Source of the DNA: an uncultured Moraxella sp.
Lineage (GTDB): Bacteria; Pseudomonadota; Gammaproteobacteria; Pseudomonadales; Moraxellaceae
Assembly (NCBI GenBank): GCA_937889485.1
Contig: CALAPG010000040.1
Coordinates: forward strand, 1 to 37,350
Direction: 5' to 3'
Length of the DNA stretch: 37,350 nucleotides
Shown: positions 8,318 to 16,000 of the stretch, piece by piece
How positions within the stretch are numbered: the stretch's first letter is position 1
Layout of the letters: each line of letters opens with the position of its first letter
Notes under the pieces: generated by a model
What the model was told of the DNA's origin: nothing
Seen by the model: only the letters and a program-made list of their open reading frames with translations
Databases searched by the model: none
Translations under genes and position numbers: made by a program

Positions 8318-8326
8318 TGATATAAT
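8318..8326 (+). promoter_or_regulatory. Extended -10 promoter of minC
   Basis: TGATATAAT is a perfect extended -10 element (TGn followed by TATAAT) 30 bases upstream of the minC ATG. No good -35 box is needed for this class and none is seen. Transcription would start near 8333, giving a leader of about 23 bases that carries the AAAAAGG ribosome site. Confidence 0.6.
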
Positions 8327-8355
8327 CTCAGTTTTTTTTGTTAAAAAGGTTTTTC

Positions 8356-9300
8356 ATGACAACCCAACCTGCTGTGCCTGCCCCCACTACCCCATCGTCC
8401 ACCGCGGATCAAGCGACTGTTCTTTCTACCCCTGCCACTGCAGACCTTACGCCCCAACCGCCTGCTAATCCATCGCAAGTCCCAACCCTTGAAACCACAG
8501 CGACCACGTCTATGGCTAGCAGCATCAAACTCACGGGACGCTTACTTAATTTTACCCGTTTGTCTATACAAGGCAATGATGTTGAAAGCATTTTGGCAAC
8601 CATTGCCCAAAAACTTGGGCGCCAACGTCAGTCGCGATTGCCTGTAGTGGTTAGCTGTCAAGATGCCCTTGACCTTGCCAAACTTTGGGAAGGCTTATGG
8701 TCACTAGGGCTGCAGCCCATTGGCATTGTCACAGGCGTGTTAGATGAGCTTGCCGACAGCCTACGTATTGCTATTTTTCCTGCCGATGGTCAGCGCATCG
8801 ATGGCAAAACGCCACCCAAGCCCGCCGCAGAAGTGACCACGCCTGCTCCTACAACCGCCGCTGCCCAGGCTAACCCTGATGCCAACCCTGCTCCCCAGCC
8901 TGTAAACAGTGGAGCCGACCCTACTAGCAAATTGGTGGTCAGCGCTGCCCAAATTGCCTACCCTGAAGGCGATTTGGTGCATCGGCAAATGCTACGCTCG
9001 GGGCAAACCATCAACCACGTGGGCGGCAACGTGATTTTGACCAAAGGAATCAACGCAGGCGCAGAAGCCATCACCGATTATAGCCTCCACATATATGGTA
9101 AAGCGGAGGGCAGACTGGTGGCTGGCGCAACAGGTGACCCCAATGCCAAGATTTTTTGCTTACGCTTTAATCCCTCATTGGTCTCTGTCGCGGGTACTTA
9201 CTGCCTAAGAGAAAACATCCCTAGTGAGTTTTTGGACAAAGCCGTACAAGTCACCTATGTCGAAGGACAAGGTTTGGTGTTTGAATGCCTTGAAGGGTAA
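8356..9300 (+). CDS. minC: Septum site-determining protein MinC with long N-terminal extension
   Basis: MinC is the division inhibitor that blocks FtsZ polymer formation and is carried to the cell poles by MinD. The product is 314 residues, against about 230 in E. coli. Residues about 55-135 are the MinC N domain (SIKLTGRLLNFTRLSI onward). A Pro/Ala/Thr-rich linker runs from about 150 to 195. Residues about 200-314 are the C-terminal beta-helix domain, with the expected LRSGQTINHVGGNVILT, NAGAEAI, GKAEGRLVAGATGD and KIFCLRFNPSLVSVAGTY. The first 54 residues are an unusual Pro/Thr/Ala/Ser-rich extension. The start at 8356 has AAAAAGG six bases upstream; the internal Met at 8512 has no ribosome site, so the extension is probably real. 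minD follows after an unusually long 241-base gap. Confidence 0.95.
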   Translation: MTTQPAVPAPTTPSSTADQATVLSTPATADLTPQPPANPSQVPTLETTATTSMASSIKLTGRLLNFTRLSIQGNDVESILATIAQKLGRQRQSRLPVVVSCQDALDLAKLWEGLWSLGLQPIGIVTGVLDELADSLRIAIFPADGQRIDGKTPPKPAAEVTTPAPTTAAAQANPDANPAPQPVNSGADPTSKLVVSAAQIAYPEGDLVHRQMLRSGQTINHVGGNVILTKGINAGAEAITDYSLHIYGKAEGRLVAGATGDPNAKIFCLRFNPSLVSVAGTYCLRENIPSEFLDKAVQVTYVEGQGLVFECLEG

Positions 9301-9338
9301 TGTTTTAAAGGATTGCTTTAAAGGATAATGCCTTGAAG
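9284..9338. repeat. 12-base direct repeat spanning the minC stop region
   Basis: AATGCCTTGAAG occurs at 9284-9295, inside the minC 3' end, and again at 9327-9338 in the gap. Between them TTTAAAGGAT also occurs twice (9304-9313 and 9317-9326). The pattern suggests a small local duplication that lengthened the minC-minD gap. Confidence 0.65.
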
Positions 9339-9433
9339 AACAATAAGTGTGGGCGGTAACAAACTGCAAGTGTCGTGGCTTTTTAACACCCTCGTTTTAC
9401 GGTCAATACGTTTCATATTACGCAACACAATTT

Positions 9434-9462
9434 TTGTGCTAAACTAATTAAATGTATATTTT
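9434..9462 (+). promoter_or_regulatory. Possible promoter for minDE
   Basis: TTGTGC (9434-9439) and TATTTT (9457-9462) are separated by 17 bases, 80 bases before the minD start. Together with the long gap after minC this suggests that minDE can be transcribed apart from minC. The boxes are partial matches. Confidence 0.4.
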
Positions 9463-9541
9463 TGAAATGGATAGCTTTACTGTCACCCAATTAAAGCAGT
9501 CATTAACGATTGCTAAGTGCTATGAATAGGAGTGAGCCAAA

Positions 9542-10354
9542 GTGGCGAAAATCGTTGTTGTAACCTCAGGAAAAGGCGGTGTTGGTAAAACCACAACCAG
9601 CGCCTCTTTTGCCACAGGACTGGCATTACGCGGCTACAAAACCGTGGTAATTGACTTTGATGTGGGCTTAAGAAACTTAGATTTAATTATGGGCTGTGAA
9701 AACCGCATTGTCTATGACTTTGTTGATGTTATCTCGGGCAATGCTAGACTGTCACAAGCACTGGTTAAAGACAAACAATTGGAAAACTTATTTACCCTGC
9801 CTGCTAGTCAAACGCGTGACAAAGATGCACTCACCGATGCAGGCGTGGCAGAGGTGATTCAAGAATTGTCCAAACAATTTGACTACATCGTCTGTGATTC
9901 GCCAGCGGGTATCGAACGTGGCGCCCAGCTTGCCATGTACCATGCCGATGAAGCCATCATTGTAACCAACCCAGAAATTTCTTCTGTACGCGACTCTGAC
10001 CGTATCATTGGTATTCTACAAAGCCGCACCAAAAAAGTTGAAGAAGGGCTTGGAACCGTGCGCGAACACTTGGTCATCAACCGCTACAATGCCGAACGTG
10101 CCGAGCGTGGCGAGATGATGGACATCAACAGCATCTCAAACGACATCTTAAAAGTGCCATTACTTGGCGTGATTCCTGAGAGCAATAGCGTGCTTGAGGC
10201 GTCCAACCAAGGGGTGCCCGTGGTGCTAGACAAAGAATCAAAAGCGGGGCAAACCTATGATGACATGGTCGCACGTTTTTTGGGTGAAGAACGCCCTTAC
10301 CGCCATATTGAAGTGAAAAAGAAAAGCTTCTTGCAACGTTGGTTTGGAGGCTAA
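9542..10354 (+). CDS. minD: Septum site-determining ATPase MinD
   Basis: MinD is a ParA-like ATPase that binds the inner membrane in its ATP form, recruits MinC, and is released by MinE, giving pole-to-pole oscillation. The product is 270 residues, the usual length. The deviant Walker A motif GKGGVGKTT (Lys11 and Lys16), the switch region DFDVGLRNLD and the Walker B region YIVCDSPAGIERGA are intact. The C-terminus KKKSFLQRWFGG is the expected amphipathic membrane-targeting helix. Translation starts at a GTG with GGAG nine bases upstream. minE follows after three bases and its ribosome site lies in the last codons of minD, so the two are tightly coupled. Confidence 0.98.
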   Translation: MAKIVVVTSGKGGVGKTTTSASFATGLALRGYKTVVIDFDVGLRNLDLIMGCENRIVYDFVDVISGNARLSQALVKDKQLENLFTLPASQTRDKDALTDAGVAEVIQELSKQFDYIVCDSPAGIERGAQLAMYHADEAIIVTNPEISSVRDSDRIIGILQSRTKKVEEGLGTVREHLVINRYNAERAERGEMMDINSISNDILKVPLLGVIPESNSVLEASNQGVPVVLDKESKAGQTYDDMVARFLGEERPYRHIEVKKKSFLQRWFGG

Positions 10355-10357
10355 CCG

Positions 10358-10636
10358 ATGAAAAAAGGATTTTGGAGCAGTTTATTTGGGGGCGAGCAAA
10401 AATCAAGCAGCGCGAACACTGCCGCGGAACGCCTAAAAGTCATCGTAGCCAGTGATAACCGCCTACACAACCGCCTAACCCCTGAGCGTATCGAAAAAAT
10501 GAAACGTGAAATTTTGGCAGTAGTCAATACCTACGTGTCTGGCGTACAAATTGATGATGTTAACATTCAGCATCACAATGAGGCTAACATGGAAGTATTA
10601 GAGATGAATATCAGCTTGCCTGAAAGTCGCCATTAA
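10358..10636 (+). CDS. minE: Cell division topological specificity factor MinE
   Basis: MinE stimulates the MinD ATPase and so clears the MinCD inhibitor from midcell. The product is 92 residues against 88 in E. coli. It has the N-terminal membrane-binding segment ([12 protein letters not shown]), the MinD-contact helix region ([17 protein letters not shown], about residues 22-38), and the C-terminal dimerising topological-specificity domain with [15 protein letters not shown] and [11 protein letters not shown]. The ATG follows the minD stop by three bases and uses GGAGG within the end of minD. The min group ends at the hairpin at 10680-10714. Confidence 0.97.
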   Translation: MKKGFWSSLFGGEQKSSSANTAAERLKVIVASDNRLHNRLTPERIEKMKREILAVVNTYVSGVQIDDVNIQHHNEANMEVLEMNISLPESRH

Positions 10637-10679
10637 ATTGACAAACAGCAGGCCCTGCCTTGCTATTGTTACAAACCAA

Positions 10680-10714
10680 CAGGTGGGATAACTTGATTCG
10701 AGTTATCCCACCTG
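10680..10714. terminator. Strong hairpin between convergent minE and cytochrome b561 genes
   Basis: CAGGTGGGATAACT and its exact complement form a 14-base stem around a 7-base loop. It lies 43 bases after minE and 29 bases after the cytochrome b561 stop on the other strand. No clean T-run follows on the plus strand, and the minus-strand side is only moderately T-rich, so it may end transcription weakly or protect mRNA 3' ends. Confidence 0.6.
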
Positions 10715-10743
10715 CTAGCCCATCAGCTACTACCAAACAAACA

Positions 10744-11301
10744 TCAACGCATACGGCTCAGCAACGCATCTTTTTGAACAAACTGGTGATACAGTGCCCC
10801 AACAACATGTAGCCCTGTAAATACCAACAGCAAAGTCCACAATACATCTTTATGCACTTTTTCAAAAAAATCTGCCAAATCACTATTTTCTGCCACAAAA
10901 GCAGGGATTTCTACCAATCCAAAAAAGTTGACCCCTTCTGCCGAATACATTGAGGTAAGCCAGCCTGCAATGGGCATGGCAAGCAATAACACATACAGCA
11001 TCAAATGCGTCAAGTGCGCCATACCTGTTTGCCATTTTGGCATAACAACTGCAGCGGGGGTTTTGGTCACAACCCGATTAATTAGCCGCGCAATCGTCCA
11101 AAATAAGACGCTAAGCCCAAAGGCTTTATGCAAATCCAAATAGGTGAAATCTACCGCATCATCATTCAGTTCTATCATCACCCATGTGACCACCAATAAT
11201 ACCAAGCTAACCCAATGAAAAATACGGGCGCTAAGCGACCACTTGTCAGTGCCGTGCGGCTTAATGGGCTGGGGGGTTTCTTGAGAGGCAAAGTATGTCA
11301 T
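10744..11301 (-). CDS. Cytochrome b561, di-haem inner-membrane protein
   Basis: This protein belongs to the bacterial cytochrome b561 (CybB/YceJ) family, four-helix membrane proteins that carry two b haems and pass electrons with quinones. The product is 185 residues from the ATG at 11301; an in-frame upstream start at 11364 would add an unlikely polar 21-residue lead. Four hydrophobic helices are visible near residues 30-46, 58-76, 96-116 and 150-172. Likely haem-ligand histidines are His29 (RIFHWVS), His58 (DLHKAFG), His150 (VHKDVLW) and His165 (GLHVVGALYH), the usual layout. It stands alone between the min operon and the Pil-Chp cluster. The electron partner is not evident. Confidence 0.92.
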   Translation of the reverse strand: MTYFASQETPQPIKPHGTDKWSLSARIFHWVSLVLLVVTWVMIELNDDAVDFTYLDLHKAFGLSVLFWTIARLINRVVTKTPAAVVMPKWQTGMAHLTHLMLYVLLLAMPIAGWLTSMYSAEGVNFFGLVEIPAFVAENSDLADFFEKVHKDVLWTLLLVFTGLHVVGALYHQFVQKDALLSRMR

Positions 11302-11352
11302 TGTTATTTTTCCATTTTTTTTATCAGGCTTAATTATTTCATTCAATAAGCA

Positions 11353-11369
11353 CCACCTCACCAAGGTGG
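11353..11369. repeat. Small hairpin downstream of chpC
   Basis: CCACCT and AGGTGG form a 6-base stem with loop CACCA, 21 bases after the chpC stop on the minus strand. The following minus-strand bases are only moderately T-rich. It may be a weak terminator of the chp transcript; its CCACCTCAC start recurs in the hairpin at 12977-12998. Confidence 0.45.
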
Positions 11370-11389
11370 CACTATTGCGTTGTTTGTTG

Positions 11390-11938
11390 CTAGCTATCTA
11401 AGTCTACCAACAGATGCGAGAGTTTGTCGAGGTCTGGCACCACGCATAGCTCATCATTGAGTAAAACTGGCTGATATACCAACGCTTTGCTGGTGTTTGC
11501 TTCTAGTGGGGTGGCTTGGTCATCCGTGCTAGGCAATAGGGTATCTGCGGCTAAAGCGGGGTACTGCAAGGACAATAGCTCTTGATAGGTAGCATCATCT
11601 AGGTCTTTAAGATCGGCAATACGAACCGACTTAAAGGTGACGTCCCCTTGAATTTGTAGCGCTAAACGGTGGATGTCTGTCACGCTTTCTAACACCACTA
11701 GATGGGTGGGTGTGGCAGTTTTGGGTAGTAAGTGATAGACACAGACATCTTGTTTTTGCCAAAGATAAGTCCAAATCCGCTCTGAGTAGGCATCTATGGT
11801 AAGAATTAGCGCTTTGGGCACAATCCAGTCTGGGGCATTTTGTACGGGGATTTTGGCAATATCTAGTTGACCCGTGGTGATACTAAGCACCCCAACGTTT
11901 TCGTCTCGTGTAAAATATTTGGTTGATGTGTTTGCCAT
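11390..11938 (-). CDS. chpC: CheW-like chemotaxis adaptor ChpC
   Basis: ChpC is the second CheW-like adaptor of the Pseudomonas Pil-Chp system and is thought to link additional receptors to kinase ChpA. The product is 182 residues without signal or membrane segment. The CheW pattern is visible: a strand pair ending VYHLLP, the core HLVVLESVTDIHRLALQIQG (about residues 79-98), then VRIADLKDL, and a final VYQPVLLNDELCVVPDLDKL that matches the closing strands of the fold. Residues about 135-155 form a loose Ser/Thr-rich loop. The gene is last in the cluster and starts 15 bases after chpB. Symbol assignment rests on its place after chpB plus the CheW fold. Confidence 0.82.
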   Translation of the reverse strand: MANTSTKYFTRDENVGVLSITTGQLDIAKIPVQNAPDWIVPKALILTIDAYSERIWTYLWQKQDVCVYHLLPKTATPTHLVVLESVTDIHRLALQIQGDVTFKSVRIADLKDLDDATYQELLSLQYPALAADTLLPSTDDQATPLEANTSKALVYQPVLLNDELCVVPDLDKLSHLLVDLDS

Positions 11939-11953
11939 AGTACGCTCTTTTTA

Positions 11954-12952
11954 TCAATTTTTTACTGGCAGTTGCGCCATTTTTGGGGGGTTGGAAGGTT
12001 GATAACATAGCTGCACTAGCGCCTTGGCTAGTTGCTGTGGGCTGCCTATATATGTTACTTGGTTGCTTGCTATCATATGTTCAGGCTGGCTTGCACAGGT
12101 ACTACTTTCTGGGCTTTGCGCCCAAATCAAACTGCCGTTGGTTTTGGCAGTCATTGCATTGTCACTGCCATCATTACCCATTCCTGAAAATATGATGGTA
12201 ATAAGACGACTGCCAAAAGCTTCGCTACAGTTTAGCATGACTTGGCTAATAGGCGGGTTATAAGTCCCTTGCCAAGCCTGCTTTTGCAGTATCACCCGAC
12301 CATTGGAGTCACAAACGATCTTTTGATGAATGGGCAAAATAAGGCAGCGACCTTGCAATAACTGCTGGGTATTGGTGATAACTTCACACCGCCAAGCATT
12401 ATGTCGGTTGAGAATTCTGGGCAAGGTATTGAGCATGTCTTGGTTAAAATGCTGCGCTAATAACAGCGACACGGGCAAATCCGCTGGTAGATGGTCTAAA
12501 AACTCTTTGACTGCCAAAGGCCCGCCCATAGAGGCGCCTAGCAGTACCACATATCGCCAAGGCCTTAAGAGGTCATCTGTTGATTTGGGTCGCTGTATCA
12601 ATTCTGGGCGATTGAGGGTGTGCGAGATTTTACGTTTTAGTTGGCGTTGCCATTTGGCATAGAGTAAGCTTTCGTTAATATAAGGGGCAGGCATAAAGCC
12701 AATCAACACTGTTTTTTGGTTATCTAGGTTAAGGGTTTGCTCAACTTTTTGGATAATGGCGTAGTCATCTTCTGTGTCCACTAGCCAAATATCTGCTTTT
12801 TGTTCAAAATGTTTGGGCATCAGCTGAGAGGCTGCTACACAGTCTACGACATCAAAATTCCATGAGCGGATGGTGTCGCTAAAAGCGAGCCGCTGCTGAT
12901 TTTGTTCTGCCACGATAAAAAATCGTAGAAACGTTGGATCGTTTGAGGCCAT
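11954..12952 (-). CDS. chpB: Receptor methylesterase ChpB (CheB-like)
   Basis: ChpB is expected to remove methyl groups from glutamates of receptor PilJ, opposing PilK. The product is 332 residues. The C-terminal methylesterase domain (about residues 128-318) has the full Ser-His-Asp triad: Ser141 in GASMGGP, His168 in LLAQHFNQ and Asp261 in GMGNDGS, with spacings close to those of Salmonella CheB. The first 120 residues have receiver-like length and secondary-structure order but lack the paired N-terminal acidic residues (FFIVAEQNQQ in place of VDDS) and a clear conserved lysine, so phosphorylation control is probably lost. It starts 54 bases after chpA, with a hairpin in between, and is followed directly by chpC. 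Confidence 0.9.
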   Translation of the reverse strand: MASNDPTFLRFFIVAEQNQQRLAFSDTIRSWNFDVVDCVAASQLMPKHFEQKADIWLVDTEDDYAIIQKVEQTLNLDNQKTVLIGFMPAPYINESLLYAKWQRQLKRKISHTLNRPELIQRPKSTDDLLRPWRYVVLLGASMGGPLAVKEFLDHLPADLPVSLLLAQHFNQDMLNTLPRILNRHNAWRCEVITNTQQLLQGRCLILPIHQKIVCDSNGRVILQKQAWQGTYNPPISQVMLNCSEAFGSRLITIIFSGMGNDGSDNAMTAKTNGSLIWAQSPESSTCASQPEHMIASNQVTYIGSPQQLAKALVQLCYQPSNPPKMAQLPVKN

Positions 12953-12976
12953 GCCCGTTCTCTACCTTATTTAGTT

Positions 12977-12998
12977 GAGCCACCTCACGTGGTGGCTC
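12977..12998. repeat. Hairpin between chpA and chpB
   Basis: GAGCCACC and GGTGGCTC form a perfect 8-base stem around TCACGT. On the plus strand it is followed by TTTT, but the genes here run on the minus strand, where no T-run follows. It may tune the ratio of chpA to chpB by stabilising or processing the mRNA rather than terminate it. Confidence 0.6.
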
Positions 12999-13006
12999 TT
13001 TTGTGC

Positions 13007-16000
13007 TCAGCCCGTTAATTGATTGCTCAATTTGTTTAAGGTAGCAATCAGTGCTTGCTCTTGGAACGGTTTACCCATGTATTCGTTGACGCCAATACTC
13101 AAGGCGCGTTCACGGTGTTTTTCGCCCGTGCGCGAGGTAATCATGATAATAGGCACGTGTTTTAGGCGGGTATTATGGCGAACATGGTTTGCCACTTCAA
13201 AACCATCCATGCGCGGCATTTCAATATCTAGCACAATGGCGTCTGGGGTCATTTCTTGCAGTTTTTCTAGAGCGTCAATGCCGTCAATTGCTACGTGGGC
13301 TTCATAACCGTAACGCTCAACCAGTCTTGAGGTAACTTTTCTCACGGTGACGGAGTCATCCACAATTAGCACCGTAGGCTTACGGGTTTTTTGGATTTTT
13401 TGGCTGGCTTTTTGTTGTTCAATTTTGGTGTGACTGACGTTTCTCATCAATGCCACTAAGTCCAAAATTAGTAGTACAGAGCCATCACCCATAATGGTGG
13501 CAGCAGAGATGCCAGCAATGTGTGACAGCTGGCGTCCTAAGGGTTTGACGATCACTTCAATACGCGCGCCTGCAATCATGTCCACTTGCAAGGCAAGGCG
13601 CTGCCCAAGTTCGGTGCGTACGATAATGACAGGCACACTGCTGTTTTGGTGGGCGACTGCAGCAATAGGATTGCTACCATACAAAATTTGGTTGAGGTAG
13701 CGCAGGCGATAGTCTTCGCCGTCAATATTGAGGGTGTGAGCGCCTGTGGCATAAAAGTCTGCCACAGTTTCTACATTGATACGCATGACGCGCTCAATTT
13801 GCACCAATGGTACGGCAAAGTATTTGTCCCCTGCTCTTACCATTAAGGCGTCAGATACGGCAACGGTGAGTGGTAAGCGCATGGTAAAACGGGAGCCTTT
13901 GCCCACATCAGAGTCAACTAGTACGACCCCACCCAGCTGTTTGACCTCGCTTTGCACGACGTCCATGCCAACACCGCGCCCCGAAATTTGTGACACGGAT
14001 TTGGCAGTTGATAACCCTGCATTAAAAATATATTGCATGATATCTAGCGGTTTTAAGCTGGTGTCTTTGGCAGAAATGAGTCCTTGTTCAATCGCTTTTT
14101 GGCGTACCCCATTCACGTTGATGCCGCGGCCGTCATCGGTAAGATGAATGACGATTTCGCCCCCTTCCCGTTGCACTTCTAAGGTGATTAGACCTGTTCT
14201 AGATTTACCATTTTCAATCCGTTCTTGTGATTTTTCAATGCCGTGATCCACCGCATTACGTAGCATATGTTCAAGCGGTGAGGTAATCCGTTCTAAAATA
14301 TTACGGTCAATTTCGCCTTCGTCATTTAAGATACGCAGCTCTACTGTTTTGCCAAGCTCCGTGGAGGTTTGGCGCACGATACGCTGCAAGCGTGGGGTGA
14401 TCCGCGAGAACGGTACCGTTCTTGAGTCCATCAAACCTTCTTGTAGATCCGCTTGGGTGCGTGACAGTTGTAAAAGCAGGTTTTCTGTTTCGCGGGTTTT
14501 GTCCAGCATGGTGGTTTTGATGTCTAACAAGTCCGAGGCAGACTCTGATAGAGATTTGGAAAGCTGGTTTAAAGAGGAGTATTGGTCCATTTCTAGCGGG
14601 TCAAATTCGCTGTCTAGGCGGTGCTCATCGCCAATTTGTGCCAAAATTTGTATTTCAAGTTCGGTTTCCATACGCCGCAATTGGTCTGCTAGACGCTGAA
14701 CCGTGGCACCCATTTCTTCGATGTTGTGGGTAAGGCTGGTCATGCCCATTTCAATACGCGAGCGGTTGATTGCAGATTCCCCTGATAGGTTAATCATGCG
14801 CTCCATGGTGTTGGCGGATATCCGCAGCATTTCAGCGTTGAGGTTATTTTGCTCTTGCTCAATTTCAAAGTTGCCGCCCATTTTCGGCATAATGGTAAGG
14901 TCACGCTGCTTTAGGTCAGGGTTGTCTTGTCCAAGGCTACTTTTGTAGATGTCAATTTGTTCAATTTGACTGGCTAATCCCGCTTTGGGTATGTCTGTCA
15001 GGCTATCGGGGTCACGGGAAAATTGTTGCAGGGCTTGGATAAAGGCAAACGGGGTTTGCGGATTAAATTTGTTTTCTAACACATAAATAGCGCTGGCTAA
15101 CCAATCATGACAAGCGGCTAATAAGTTGCCGATCATACGTGTGGCGGGCTTACGCCGACTGCCTAACTCTTCGTAGATGGTTTCCATTTCATGCGATAAC
15201 GTAGCAATACCTTCTGCGCCAACCATGCGCGCGCCACCTTTAATGGTATGAAGTTCGCGCTGAAGGGCTTGCAACGCGCTGATGTTGCTGTTGTTACTAC
15301 GAAATTCTTGTAGGTGTTGGCTGCTGCTGTCGATTAGTTCTTTAACTTCTTCAAGATAGACGCTTAAAATATCTTCGTCAGGTTCTTGTCCTTGCCAAGT
15401 TTCAAGCCGCCGCTGCTCAAAGTTGTTGATAATTTCTTGAATGTATAGCGGGTCATTGTTGACGGTGGCGGTATCTACTTCATCGGTGGCTGACTGTTTG
15501 TTGTCGGTGAGCAGTTCAGGCGCGGCACGCACGATGGCGGGTACAGACAAGCGCAAGTTGGTGGTGGCAAGGTTACCCGCTAAGATGGCGTCGAGTTGCT
15601 GTACCAAGTCATCAGCGTAGAAAGCGCGATTTTGTTGTTTGACTTGTTTTTGCTGGGCATCAAGGGTGGCATACACTTTTTGCAAAATTACTGCGGTGTC
15701 GGTGTCGCTAGGTAGTTTGCCTTGCTGGATGGCTTGGTAGAGTTGCTCGCCACGCTCGGCAAGTGCCGCAATGCTTCGAATACCTATAAGCTCGGCGCCG
15801 CCTTTGAGGGTGTGTAGTTGCAAGCTTAGCACTTGCACGATTTCTTGATTACTTAAGTGATTAAGCCATTGATTAAAACTTTTTTCTATTTCGGGTTTAA
15901 GTGCTTGTGTTTCTTCTAGAAATAGCCCTAATAGCTCATCTTCTGCGTGCAGCGTTTCGTAAGTTGTTGCGGCAAGTTCGGCTTGGTACTCTTGGATGGC

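Noticed and set aside
12977..12998. True terminator between chpA and chpB
   Set aside because: The T-run lies on the plus-strand side, while the genes are transcribed on the minus strand.
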